Shown here piece by piece: positions 51,992 through 60,683 of a DNA stretch of 64,000 nt. Origin of the DNA: Bacillota bacterium (GTDB taxonomy: Bacteria; Bacillota; Clostridia; Christensenellales; UMGS416). Positions within the stretch are counted from its first letter, which is position 1. Each line of letters begins with the position of its first letter. The translations under genes were made by a program, and so were the position numbers. The stretch spans positions 186,001-250,000 of the forward strand of contig JAEZSE010000005.1 of NCBI GenBank assembly GCA_023421955.1. The letters are read 5' to 3'. Under the pieces are notes generated by a model. It saw only the letters and a list, made by a program, of their open reading frames with translations, made no database searches and was not told the origin of the DNA.

Positions 51992-52025
51992 AAGGGGGAG
52001 CGCCGTACGGCGTTCCCCCTTCTAG
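51992..52025. terminator. Bidirectional terminator
   Basis: AAGGGGGAGCGCCG pairs with CGGCGTTCCCCCTT (51992-52021). It separates the convergent dioxygenase and carboxylesterase genes. Confidence 0.85.
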
Positions 52026-52029
52026 GTGT

Positions 52030-53580
52030 TTAATCATCGTCTCGTCTGGAAAAGCCCGGCCGGAATGGCGGTGCAACCTTTTGCAGCAGATCCATCAAAT
52101 CATGCTCATAATCCACGCGCACCTCGCACTGCCGGTCAAACACCATCGTGGCCTTGTTCTCAGGCGTGAACACCGGCCAATGTGGCAGGGCAGGGTGGTC
52201 AGGGTTCCCGGTGCGGGCGAAGTTCACATAAGATCCGCAGAATTGCTCCTCAAGCCGCTCGGTCACGCCCTCAATGTTGCACACCGGCACAATGTCGCAA
52301 TTGTGGAATGCGAAGGGGATGTCCGCGCAATGCCATGCAGGCTTTCCGTCATCATAATCGAAATCCAGCGAGAACATATAGGAATAGACCGGCGCGCTTG
52401 CCACGGCGGACTTCTGCTCAAGGTATTTGATCGTCGGCACCCGGAAGAACGCATCCATGTCCAACAGGCCCAGCTCGTTTTTATCTGGATAAGCCTTCCG
52501 GAACAAGCGGATTAGCTCGTCTGCGGCATCACCGTATTTCTTAACAATCAGCTCCCGCCTGGCATCAGCAGATAAGCTCTGTTTGTTCGGCACGCCCGGC
52601 CCAAACGAAAACTCGGCGATGACCGTGCCGGCCATGGTTGGGGTCTTTTTAGCCAGCTCGGAGAAGCCCACCTTCAGCGGGTCGCCCAAGTACCAATCAT
52701 TGGGTGTGGGTCCGGTCATCACTTGGATGTTTTGCTTCCGCAGGGCCTTGCCCGCCCTGCGGAATGCCCCCGCCAGTTCAGCGAATGGGAGTGTCTCCAG
52801 CTTCTCCACATCCTCCTCGGCGAGGTTCAGTTCCTTGAGCATCGCCAGAACCACAGCCCTGTCATCACGCACACCGCCGAAGGACATGTCAAACACGCCG
52901 CTCATCACGATGGCCTTGTGGAACAGGCCCTCTGCCGCCGGGATTTGCATGAGTGTGGTCACCTTGCCGCCGCCACCGGACTGGCCGAAGATCGTCACAT
53001 TGTCCGGATCGCCGCCAAAGGCTGCGATGTTGTCCCGCACCCACCGGAGAGCTTCCACGATATCAGCCATGCCGGAGTTGCCGGAGTTGGCGTATTGCTC
53101 GCCAAACGAGGATAGGTCCAAATAGCCCAAAATATTGAGGCGGTGGTTCAGCGTGACCACGACCACATCACCATACTTGCACAGGCTGTCGCCGTCATAG
53201 GCAACCTGCTCAATGGAGGAGCCTGCGGAGAAGCCGCCGCCATGCAACCACACCATAACAGGCTTCTTCGCAGCAGTGTCGATGCTGCGAGTCCAGATAT
53301 TCAGATACTGGCAATTCTCGCTTTCCGGCCAGAGCCGGTGTGGCATCAAAAGCTCATTTTCATGGGAAAATGGATCCAGCAGCGGCGCAATGCAGCCGTA
53401 TCCCAAAGCATCTTTCACGCTGTCCCAAGGTTCCACAGGAGTGGGCATTTTAAACCGCTTGGCATTTGCATACTGAATGCCATGAAATGTATAGGTGCCG
53501 TCAAGGCAGTAACCACGCAGCTTGCCTGCTTTTGTTTGTACGATTGGCTCTGAAGAGGAACACAGGAATCTTTTCGCCAT
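52030..53580 (-). CDS. Type-B carboxylesterase
   Basis: A 516-residue alpha/beta hydrolase. It shows EPIVQTKAGKLRGYCLDGTY at the start, the oxyanion region VMVWLHGGGFSAGSS, the nucleophile elbow FGQSGGGGKV with its Ser, and a C-terminal His in the HCADIPFAFHN segment. It hydrolyses carboxylic esters; no signal peptide is seen, so it is probably cytoplasmic. AAGGAG lies 9 nt before ATG 53580; the frame extends six codons upstream. A promoter sits at 53623-53651. Physiological substrate unknown. Confidence 0.92.
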   Translation of the reverse strand: MAKRFLCSSSEPIVQTKAGKLRGYCLDGTYTFHGIQYANAKRFKMPTPVEPWDSVKDALGYGCIAPLLDPFSHENELLMPHRLWPESENCQYLNIWTRSIDTAAKKPVMVWLHGGGFSAGSSIEQVAYDGDSLCKYGDVVVVTLNHRLNILGYLDLSSFGEQYANSGNSGMADIVEALRWVRDNIAAFGGDPDNVTIFGQSGGGGKVTTLMQIPAAEGLFHKAIVMSGVFDMSFGGVRDDRAVVLAMLKELNLAEEDVEKLETLPFAELAGAFRRAGKALRKQNIQVMTGPTPNDWYLGDPLKVGFSELAKKTPTMAGTVIAEFSFGPGVPNKQSLSADARRELIVKKYGDAADELIRLFRKAYPDKNELGLLDMDAFFRVPTIKYLEQKSAVASAPVYSYMFSLDFDYDDGKPAWHCADIPFAFHNCDIVPVCNIEGVTERLEEQFCGSYVNFARTGNPDHPALPHWPVFTPENKATMVFDRQCEVRVDYEHDLMDLLQKVAPPFRPGFSRRDDD

Positions 53581-53622
53581 GGTCAACGCTCCTTCCAAAG
53601 ATCAATATGATGGCTAATTCGT

Positions 53623-53651
53623 ATTATAAGTGAATCTAAATATCTGTGCAA
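53623..53651 (-). promoter_or_regulatory. Promoter of carboxylesterase gene
   Basis: On the minus strand: TTGCAC (53646-53651), 17-nt spacer, perfect TATAAT (53623-53628). Confidence 0.75.
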
Positions 53652-53775
53652 ACATGTTGTCAGATAAACTACTCATATTATGAGAAGATGACGATAATTG
53701 CTCTGTTTCTTCTAGTATGTACCAAAACATTCCAGACGTCTTGGTTTGAGTTATAGTTCTATGAGTATGTGGAGG

Positions 53776-55968
53776 TTAAAAAGTCACCACGCAATTTCTA
53801 CCATTACTCTTCCCCTTATATAAAGCGCTGTCCGCCCCCACGATGCAGGCATCCACACCATATTCATCGTTGTATTGTGCCACGCCAAATGTCATTGTCA
53901 AAGGGATTCTGATCCCCGCATAGGTAAACTCAAAATCCTCAATTCGTTTGCGCAATTTCTCAGCCAGCACCGTGGCACCCTCGGCAGTTGTTTCCGGCAG
54001 CAGCATCAGGAACTCCTCTCCGCCCCAGCGGCCCAGGCAATCCTGCTTGCGGATGTGACGGCCCAGCAGAGTGGAGAGGGATTTGAGCACTGTGTCGCCG
54101 CAGTCATGGCCGTACACATCATTGACCTTCTTGAAGTAGTCGATGTCGCAGATGATCACGCTGAATGGCCGTCCATTCCGCTTGAAGCGCACCCGTTCCT
54201 CCTCAATTTTCTCCATTAGGTGGCGGCGGTTGTAAAGGCCCGTCAGTGGGTCCGTGCGGGAGGCAAGTTCCAGTTCTCTTGCTTTTGCCTTCAACTCCTC
54301 CGACTGGCGTGAGTTGTTCAAGGCAATTGCAATAAAGGATGCCAATGCCTTGATTGTCTCCATATGGCGCTCACTATAGGCATTTGGTTGGCAACTCTGC
54401 ACCAGTACCACGCCGGTGATCCTGTCCGCCAGCATTAGCGGGCAGCATAGGGAAGATTTTGGGGGCTTGCATCCGTCTGCCTTGCCCATCATGGAAGCGT
54501 TTTCGGTAAAAAGCATATCACCATTATCCAGCACCATCTCACGGCCGGTGCGGATCACACCGGAAGCGATGCTCCTGCCATCTTCCACGGAAACCTGAAA
54601 TAATGGCCTGGGTCTGGAATCCACTACGACCAAGCGGTAATCCACAATTCCCATTGCATCGTCATACAAGCCGATCGCAAACAGATCCACATCCATAAGG
54701 TCCCGCACACTGTCGTGTACTGTGCTCAGCACAAGGTCAAAGTCCAGTGTATTGGTGATACGTTGACCGATCTCACTGATGACCTTGATGTTGCGGTAGG
54801 CATCTTCCAGATCCCGGGCCTTTTGCTCGATCTCTTCGGTTTTTTGACGGAGCTCAACATTGGTCAGCCTGTGAATCTCTGCATCTTTGCGGGCCTGTTC
54901 GATCTTCAGGTCAGCGAAATAATGGTTTAGTTTGCGCTCCATAGCGTCGGTTTCCAGGCTTTTATCAATTACTAGATAGTTTTTTTGGTGAAGATAAGCC
55001 TGGCGGTAATTGCCGCTTTTCTCATATGCCTCCATCAACAGCCTGTGGATCTGGCGGCGCTGCTCTCCGGCTTGGATTTCGGTCGATAGCGACAACGCCT
55101 GCTCCAACGCTGTGAGCGATTCAACACCATCGGTTTGCAGTAGCAGTGACCCAATGGCAATCAGGGCTTCAGCCATTGAATATCGGTTGTTCGTGCGCAT
55201 GGCGCAATCAAGCGCCTCTGTGTAACTGGCCAGAGCTTTATCCTGCTGGCTGGACAATTCATAAATCTTACCGAAATTAATCAGGCAGGGGTAGAGGTAT
55301 GCATTCCCTAGATTCTGTTTCTTGGTCTCCACTAGCGCCCGCTGGCAAAACACCATTGCATTTACCAGGTTCCCCTTTTTCAGGTTCGCCTCGCTTAGGT
55401 TAGACAGCACCGCCACCAGCGGCGCGCCGCCGGTTACCTCAATCATTGCCAGCACTTCCTGCAGCACATCCAGCGCTTCATCATATCGCCCCATGTCGCC
55501 ATAGATGGATGCCAGGTTGTTGAGGATATTGCTGCGAATGCTCTCTGTATCCGGCGTTGTGGTGCAACGTGCCAACATTTGCAGACCGGAAAGCAGGTGT
55601 TCCAACGAAGCGTCCAGCCGCCCGAGCTGGCCATGGGAAAACCCAAGCAGGCTCAATGCCTTTGCCTGACCAAGTGCATCAGACGATTGGGCGAAAAACT
55701 CCATTGCTTCGGTGGCCAGCCGGATGGCATCCAGGTTTTCATCTTTCAAGGCATGGTATCGCGCAGTCAACAGCATGCTTTCGAGCTGGCCTTTCCAGTA
55801 GCCGGCAATAATTGACTCAGACCGGATGCGCTCCGCCAATACGGCAAGTGAATCCGCATCGTCATGTGCGATGCTCTCCGCTTGATGAACCAGCTCGTCG
55901 ATCCCTTTGGTTGTCATTCCAGGCAACACGGTGCTGCCATTCGGCTCGGTGTTATTCTGTGACATCAT
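53776..55968 (-). CDS. Diguanylate cyclase with TPR and GAF domains
   Basis: A 730-residue cytoplasmic protein without membrane helices. Residues about 30-355 are TPR repeats (for example ALDVLQEVLAMIEVTGGAPL and ALASYTEALDCAMRTNNRYS). A coiled coil (about 360-400), a GAF domain (about 405-550) and a GGDEF domain (about 570-730) follow. The catalytic motif is intact as GGEEF (GRWGGEEFLMLLP), with the metal and base-contact region SVIICDIDYFKKVNDVYGHD and an inhibitory RxxD (RKQD) before it. It should make c-di-GMP, with product feedback, and sense a ligand or partner through TPR/GAF. It is the only clear c-di-GMP synthase in the window and could feed the PelD-like receptor and the riboswitch. 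The start at 55968 has AGGTGA before it. Confidence 0.93.
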   Translation of the reverse strand: MMSQNNTEPNGSTVLPGMTTKGIDELVHQAESIAHDDADSLAVLAERIRSESIIAGYWKGQLESMLLTARYHALKDENLDAIRLATEAMEFFAQSSDALGQAKALSLLGFSHGQLGRLDASLEHLLSGLQMLARCTTTPDTESIRSNILNNLASIYGDMGRYDEALDVLQEVLAMIEVTGGAPLVAVLSNLSEANLKKGNLVNAMVFCQRALVETKKQNLGNAYLYPCLINFGKIYELSSQQDKALASYTEALDCAMRTNNRYSMAEALIAIGSLLLQTDGVESLTALEQALSLSTEIQAGEQRRQIHRLLMEAYEKSGNYRQAYLHQKNYLVIDKSLETDAMERKLNHYFADLKIEQARKDAEIHRLTNVELRQKTEEIEQKARDLEDAYRNIKVISEIGQRITNTLDFDLVLSTVHDSVRDLMDVDLFAIGLYDDAMGIVDYRLVVVDSRPRPLFQVSVEDGRSIASGVIRTGREMVLDNGDMLFTENASMMGKADGCKPPKSSLCCPLMLADRITGVVLVQSCQPNAYSERHMETIKALASFIAIALNNSRQSEELKAKARELELASRTDPLTGLYNRRHLMEKIEEERVRFKRNGRPFSVIICDIDYFKKVNDVYGHDCGDTVLKSLSTLLGRHIRKQDCLGRWGGEEFLMLLPETTAEGATVLAEKLRKRIEDFEFTYAGIRIPLTMTFGVAQYNDEYGVDACIVGADSALYKGKSNGRNCVVTF

Positions 55969-56103
55969 GTATTTCACCTACGCGCTCACATCCTTACAAG
56001 TATGCAATAACTATCAGAAATTTTCAATTGAGCTTGCAGCCATAATCATATATGGCCGTAAACCAACATATCCATGAGTAACATCATACAGGAGCTGATC
56101 AGC

Positions 56104-56397
56104 ATGGATGAGAAGAAAGTGGCCAAGCCCATTCGAGCCCACGCAATCCACATCGACAACCGGGAACGGGTGGTCATCACTGGCGTTGAGGATGTGGATA
56201 ACTTCAATGAGGAGGAAGTGAACTTCCAGACCGACAGCGGCTATGTGACTCTGACCGGAGCCGATTTGCACATTACCCGGCTCAATCTGGAGGAGGGTCA
56301 GCTGATCATTGAAGGCAGCGTGAACGGCATTGCTTACTCCGGCAACGCTGAGCAAAGCGAGAGCGGTGGCGGGTTCTTCTCCAAGCTGTTCAAGTAG
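56104..56397 (+). CDS. yabP: Sporulation protein YabP
   Basis: A 97-residue protein of the YabP family (AHAIHIDNRERVVITGVEDV, then DNFNEEEVNFQTDSGYVTLT and LHITRLNLEEGQLIIEGSVN), a beta-rich protein required for spore formation in Bacillus subtilis. The start at 56104 has CAGGAG 9 nt upstream; an ATG at 56074 in frame has no ribosome site. It is followed after 2 nt by yabQ, the standard pair, which marks the host as a spore former. The usual divIC neighbour is absent. Confidence 0.93.
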   Translation: MDEKKVAKPIRAHAIHIDNRERVVITGVEDVDNFNEEEVNFQTDSGYVTLTGADLHITRLNLEEGQLIIEGSVNGIAYSGNAEQSESGGGFFSKLFK

Positions 56398-56399
56398 CC

Positions 56400-56777
56400 A
56401 TGGGCACTGCAATCTTTGAGACCAGCAACCAGCCATGGGTGTTTTTGTTCACGATCTATGGCGGTATCGTGCTCGGCATGTTATATGATATTCTGGACAT
56501 TACCCGTCGATTTCTCAAAGGCCGGCGGGTGATGGCCATTTTCTTTGACATCACTTATTGGATTGTGGGCACCGTATTCCTATTTGCGCTTCTTTGGGTT
56601 GCATGCGATGGTGAGTTCCGATATTTCGACTTGCTTGGGTTTGCACTCGGTGCTTTACTTTGGTTTCTTGGCCCCGGCAAGTTTGTGAAATGGGCTCATC
56701 AGAAAATCAAGCAGTGGGCCCACAGGCAGTGGAGCCGTTTCAGGAGCACAAAACTCTATCAGATTCTGTTTAAATAA
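56400..56777 (+). CDS. yabQ: Spore cortex biosynthesis protein YabQ
   Basis: A 125-residue membrane protein with three helices (about residues 10-30, 45-68 and 74-95). WVFLFTIYGGIVLGMLYDIL and DITRRFLKGRRVMAIFFDIT are the YabQ core. In Bacillus it localises to the forespore membrane and is needed for cortex synthesis. The C-terminal tail is short and basic. It is translated with yabP. Confidence 0.92.
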   Translation: MGTAIFETSNQPWVFLFTIYGGIVLGMLYDILDITRRFLKGRRVMAIFFDITYWIVGTVFLFALLWVACDGEFRYFDLLGFALGALLWFLGPGKFVKWAHQKIKQWAHRQWSRFRSTKLYQILFK

Positions 56778-56780
56778 GAA

Positions 56781-56819
56781 TAGCCAGTAAAGCATCTGCA
56801 ATGAATGCTCTACTGGCTA
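56781..56819. terminator. Terminator between yabQ and murC
   Basis: TAGCCAGTA..AGCAT pairs with ATGCT..TACTGGCTA (56781-56795 with 56805-56819). A T-rich run follows on the minus strand, so it fits murC best and may also end yabPQ. Confidence 0.7.
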
Positions 56820-56835
56820 CTGGGTTACTGATTAC

Positions 56836-58209
56836 TCAAAGCAGCTTTTCACTCAGTTTGTCCACATCGCCAGCCCCAACCGTAAAAATCAGGTCGCCGG
56901 GCTGCCGCTCGGCTTTTACGATGGCTGCAGCCTCCTCAAAACTGGAGGCATGCCGGCAGCGACTCTGGCCGTCGCGCCGGTTGGTGGCTTCGCACAGGGC
57001 TTGGCTGGAAACATCGCCTGGGTTGTCTTCCCTGGCGGCATAAATGTCCAGCAGCACCACCTTGTCCGCTTTGTCAAAGGAAGCCACAAAATCATGGAAC
57101 AGCGCCTTAGTCCGAGTAAAAGTGTGGGGCTGGAAGACGAGCCACAGCCGTTTATGAGGTAGAAGGGAAGCTGCGTCCATTGTTGCGCGGATCTCGGCAG
57201 GGTGGTGGGCATAATCGTGATAAACGGTTGCGCCGCCGCTTTCGCCGATAAGCTGGAATCTCCTGTCGGCCCCTTTGAAGTCTGCCAGCTGCTCTGCAGC
57301 ACATGGAGCATCCACGCCGCATAGGCTGGAGGCTGCTATGGCTGCCAACGCGTTATACACATGATGCCGGCCGGGGATGGACAGGGCAACTCTGCAAAGG
57401 AATTCTCCGTCGTGGACCAAATCAAAGCTATGACCACCACGCTCGTCAGCTTGGATTTTATCAGCCCGCCAATCGCAGCCCTCTCCTAAGCCAAAGGTCA
57501 TAGAGGGGCAGTGAGCGTTTTTCAACAAGCTGACCGCTCGTTCATCATCACCATTCACGATGCAGAAGCCATCTTCCGGCAGCATCGCCACATAGCGCGC
57601 AAAGCTGTCCGTAATGTGGTCGATGTCGCGGTAATAATCCAGATGGTCTGCGTCAATATTTAGGATCACAGCCACGGTGGGGGGGAAGGCCAAAAAGCTC
57701 TCCTTGTACTCATCCGCCTCGGTCACAAAGATCTCGCTGCCGCCCACGCGCACGCTGCCGCCGATCAGGGGCAAGCCCGCACCGATATGGATCGTCGGGT
57801 TTTTGCCGCACTTATACAGGATCGTGGCAGTCATGGAGGTGCAGGTGGTTTTGCCATGGGCGCCGGTGATGCCGATGGACTTGTCATATTGGTCCATGAT
57901 CATTTTTAGTAGCTCTGCACGGCGGATCACCGGCACGCCAGAAGCTCTGGCCGCCGCAAGTTCTTCGTTACTGTCGGGGATGGCGGAAGTATATACAACC
58001 AGGGAAGCACCTTCGTGCTGGCCGGCCTTGTGCCCGATGAACACATCAGCGCCCATCTTCCTCAGGCGCTCAACAACTGTTGAATCGCTTCGGTCGGATC
58101 CTGACACTGGGATGCCCCAGGTCATCAGGATCATGGCCAGGCCGCTCATGCTGATGCCACCGATGCCAATAAAGTGCACTTTCTTTTCGTCAATGCCGGT
58201 TTTTCGCAT
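56836..58209 (-). CDS. murC: UDP-N-acetylmuramate--L-alanine ligase
   Basis: A 457-residue cytoplasmic Mur ligase adding L-alanine to UDP-MurNAc in peptidoglycan synthesis, using ATP. KVHFIGIGGISMSGLAMILM opens the UDP-binding domain, GITGAHGKTTCTSMTATILY is the ATP loop, and ADEYKESFLAFPPTVAVILN and YDDYAHHP-like VYHDYAHHPAEIRATM mark the central and C-terminal domains. ATG 58209 has GGAGGG 6 nt before it; the frame is open a further 24 codons across the promoter. The short leader carries a GGGCTC/GAGCCC hairpin (58221-58237) right next to the ribosome site. Confidence 0.95.
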   Translation of the reverse strand: MRKTGIDEKKVHFIGIGGISMSGLAMILMTWGIPVSGSDRSDSTVVERLRKMGADVFIGHKAGQHEGASLVVYTSAIPDSNEELAAARASGVPVIRRAELLKMIMDQYDKSIGITGAHGKTTCTSMTATILYKCGKNPTIHIGAGLPLIGGSVRVGGSEIFVTEADEYKESFLAFPPTVAVILNIDADHLDYYRDIDHITDSFARYVAMLPEDGFCIVNGDDERAVSLLKNAHCPSMTFGLGEGCDWRADKIQADERGGHSFDLVHDGEFLCRVALSIPGRHHVYNALAAIAASSLCGVDAPCAAEQLADFKGADRRFQLIGESGGATVYHDYAHHPAEIRATMDAASLLPHKRLWLVFQPHTFTRTKALFHDFVASFDKADKVVLLDIYAAREDNPGDVSSQALCEATNRRDGQSRCRHASSFEEAAAIVKAERQPGDLIFTVGAGDVDKLSEKLL

Positions 58210-58242
58210 ATACACCCTCCGGGCTCCAATCGAGCCCAAAGT

Positions 58243-58272
58243 ATTATACTCCAAGAATTGCCGCGGTATCAA
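58243..58272 (-). promoter_or_regulatory. Promoter of murC
   Basis: On the minus strand: TTGATA (58267-58272), 18-nt spacer, perfect TATAAT (58243-58248). The transcript would begin at or near the 5' hairpin at 58221-58237. Confidence 0.7.
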
Positions 58273-58411
58273 TGTTTTCACCAGTAGTCAGTAGATAGAG
58301 CTATATACAAATGACGAGCAATATAAGGCAGGCTCTCGATCCTCCCGTATGGCAGCAACGCCCTCCAAGGTTTTGCGTACAACCGTGCCGCTATATTTGT
58401 AAAACTACTGG
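58271..58411. repeat. Nested inverted-repeat element between murC and purR
   Basis: A 141-nt element with nested complementary arms in order: CCAGTAGT/ACTACTGG (58271-58278, 58404-58411), ACAAAT/ATTTGT, AATATA/TATATT and GGCA/TGCC. The centre is GC-rich and contains GTA/TAC and GCA/TGC pairs. No reading frame. It looks like a structured RNA or a small palindromic mobile element. Confidence 0.5.
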
Positions 58412-58450
58412 CAATAATAGAAAAAACTAACTATAATTAAACATATAGTC

Positions 58451-58462
58451 CCGAACATTCGG
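58451..58462 (+). promoter_or_regulatory. PurBox-like palindrome CCGAACATTCGG before purR
   Basis: It contains CCGAACATT, matching the core CCGAACWWT of the PurR box, plus its inverted copy. It lies 14 nt downstream of a TATAAT (58432-58437) and just before the GGAGGG ribosome site, a good place for autoregulation. Confidence 0.65.
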
Positions 58463-58480
58463 AAAAAGGAGGGAAACTGC

Positions 58481-59320
58481 TTGGACAAGGTCAAACGAAA
58501 CGAACGAATCGGCGCAATGATCAAGATCCTTTCCAGCACTCCCAATAAAAGTTACACATTGACCTATTTCAGTGACCTGTTTGGCTCGGCGAAATCCACG
58601 ATCAGCGAGGATATCGACATTGCCCGCGAGGCTCTGGAGAATTATGGGCTCGGCACGTTGAGAACCGTGGCGGGAGCATCCGGCGGTGTGCTTTACCTGC
58701 CTCAACCCCAACCGCGGGAGTCTTTGGCGTTCATCAAGCGCCTGTGCCGCCAACTGGAGGATCCGGGCCGCATCCTCCCCGGTGGGTTTTTGTATATGCT
58801 GGACTTGCTGAGCGACCCGACGGTGGTTTCCCGCATGGCGGAGATCATCAGCCAGTGGTATGCCGAAAGCCAACCGGACTTTGTGCTCACCGTGGAAACC
58901 AAGGGCATCCCGGTGGCGCTGATGACGGCCAAATATTTGGGGGTGCCGTTGATCATCGCCCGGCGCGACGCCACGATCACCGATGGCTCAGTGGTCACAA
59001 TCAATTATGTGACCGGCTCCATGCGTCGCATCCAAACGATGTCGCTGCCCAAGCGCTACATCCGCGAAGGCCAGAGGGTGCTCATCGTGGATGACTTTAT
59101 GAAAGGCGGCGGCACCGCCCGCGGCCTTGCTGACATGATGAAGGAATTCAATGTGGAAGTGCTGGGCACGGCGGTGGTAATGTCTACAGTGGAGCCAGGC
59201 CAGAAGCTGATCGGCGATTACCGGTCGCTGATGACACTTCATAATGTGGATGAGATTTCGCGGGTCGTGGATGTGCAGCCCAGCGTCTGGCTGGAGATCA
59301 ACAATGAGGTGAAATCATGA
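58481..59320 (+). CDS. purR: Purine operon repressor PurR
   Basis: A 279-residue Gram-positive type PurR. Residues about 5-75 are a winged helix (RNERIGAMIKILSSTPNKSY, then TYFSDLFGSAKSTISEDIDI). Residues about 80-270 are a phosphoribosyltransferase-like domain with the PRPP motif VLIVDDFMKGGGTARG, used for effector sensing rather than catalysis. It represses purine synthesis and salvage genes; PRPP or (p)ppGpp binding relieves or strengthens this in Bacillus. A TTG start at 58481 is supported by AAAGGAGGG. It leads purR-glmU-prs-HAD-pth, with ATGA overlap into glmU. A PurBox-like palindrome in its leader suggests autoregulation of the set, including prs, which makes the effector. Confidence 0.94.
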   Translation: MDKVKRNERIGAMIKILSSTPNKSYTLTYFSDLFGSAKSTISEDIDIAREALENYGLGTLRTVAGASGGVLYLPQPQPRESLAFIKRLCRQLEDPGRILPGGFLYMLDLLSDPTVVSRMAEIISQWYAESQPDFVLTVETKGIPVALMTAKYLGVPLIIARRDATITDGSVVTINYVTGSMRRIQTMSLPKRYIREGQRVLIVDDFMKGGGTARGLADMMKEFNVEVLGTAVVMSTVEPGQKLIGDYRSLMTLHNVDEISRVVDVQPSVWLEINNEVKS

Positions 59321-60681
59321 AGATCAAATCGCTGATCCTTGCTGCCGGCGAGGGCAAACGGATGAAGAGCTCCACTCCCAAGGTGCTTCATAACCTCTGC
59401 GGCCGGTCAATGGTCGAATGGGCAATTAACGCAGTGGGTGAGTTGGATGCCGGACCCACATTGGTTGTGGGCCACGGCAGGGAGATCATACAGAAGGCGT
59501 TGGAAGGCAAGGGTTATAGCTACGCTGTGCAGGCCGAGCAGAAGGGCACTGGCCACGCCGTGATGATGGCCCGGGGTGAAATTGAGAGCGCTGATTGTGT
59601 GTTGATTACCTGCGGCGACATGCCGCTGGTCAGGCCGGAAACACTAAAAAAGCTGGCGGATTGCGTCACTGAGCGCAAGCAGGACGCGGCGGTGCTTTAT
59701 ACCGTGGCAGATGACCCCACTGGTTATGGCCGCATCGTGCGTGATGAATACGGCGATGTAAAAAAGATCGTGGAGCACCGTGACGCCACCGAGGAGCAGC
59801 GCGCCATCCGTGAGGTGAACGCCGGGGCTTATTGCTTCCACAAGGATATGTTACTCTTTGCGCTGGACAGGCTGGATTGCAATAACGACCAGAAGGAATA
59901 TTACCTTACCGACGCCATCGCCATTATCGCAAACATGGGTGGCAAGGTGATGGGTGTGCAGGGCGAGCCCGAGGAGGGCATGGGTGTCAATGACCGCACC
60001 CAACTTGCCCAGGCCGCGATGGTGCTGCGCCGGAGGATTAACCGCATCCATCTGCTGAACGGTGTGACAATACTTGATCCGAACAATACCTTCATTGACT
60101 TTGATGTCGTCATCGGTCGTGACACCGTGATCTACCCCGGCAACGTGTTGGATGCTGGGTCCGCTATCGGTGAGGGCTGTGTGCTTCTCCCCAACAACCG
60201 GATCTCGAAAAGCACGGTGGGCAATGGCACAGAGGTGGCATCGTCGGTGCTCACGAGCGCCACGGTGGGGGAGGCTTGCCATGTGGGTCCGTTTGCTTAT
60301 CTGCGGCCAGGCAGCTGTGTTGGCAATCACATCAAGATCGGCGACTTTGTGGAGATCAAGAATTCCAATATTGGTGACGGCACCAAGATCTCGCACCTGA
60401 CTTATGTAGGTGACGCTGACGTGGGAAAAGATGTTAACCTAAGCTGTGGTGTTGTGTTTAGTAATTATGACGGCAGAAACAAGTATCGCACCATCGTGGA
60501 AGATGGTGCGTTCATTGGCTGCAACACCAATTTGGTGGCACCTGTAAAAGTGGGTAAAAACGGCTACACCGCCGCCGGCAGCACGATTACTGAGGATGTG
60601 CCGGAGGATGCGCTGGCGATTGCCCGCGCGCGGCAAACGAACAAGGAGGGTTGGGTTTCCAAACGCAGGAAAGGGGAGTAA
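59317..60681 (+). CDS. glmU: Bifunctional UDP-N-acetylglucosamine pyrophosphorylase/acetyltransferase
   Basis: A 454-residue cytoplasmic enzyme. Residues 1-230 are the uridyltransferase with LILAAGEGKRMKSSTPKVLH, QKGTGHAVMMARGE and ITCGDMPLVRPETL. Residues 250-454 are the left-handed beta-helix acetyltransferase ending with NYDGRNKYRTIVEDGAFIGC and GSTITEDVPEDALAIARARQ. It makes UDP-GlcNAc from GlcN-1-P, acetyl-CoA and UTP for peptidoglycan and, here, possibly as precursor for the Pel-type polymer. Coupled to purR by ATGA and followed by prs after 2 nt, as in Bacillus. Confidence 0.96.
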   Translation: MKIKSLILAAGEGKRMKSSTPKVLHNLCGRSMVEWAINAVGELDAGPTLVVGHGREIIQKALEGKGYSYAVQAEQKGTGHAVMMARGEIESADCVLITCGDMPLVRPETLKKLADCVTERKQDAAVLYTVADDPTGYGRIVRDEYGDVKKIVEHRDATEEQRAIREVNAGAYCFHKDMLLFALDRLDCNNDQKEYYLTDAIAIIANMGGKVMGVQGEPEEGMGVNDRTQLAQAAMVLRRRINRIHLLNGVTILDPNNTFIDFDVVIGRDTVIYPGNVLDAGSAIGEGCVLLPNNRISKSTVGNGTEVASSVLTSATVGEACHVGPFAYLRPGSCVGNHIKIGDFVEIKNSNIGDGTKISHLTYVGDADVGKDVNLSCGVVFSNYDGRNKYRTIVEDGAFIGCNTNLVAPVKVGKNGYTAAGSTITEDVPEDALAIARARQTNKEGWVSKRRKGE

Positions 60682-60683
60682 TC

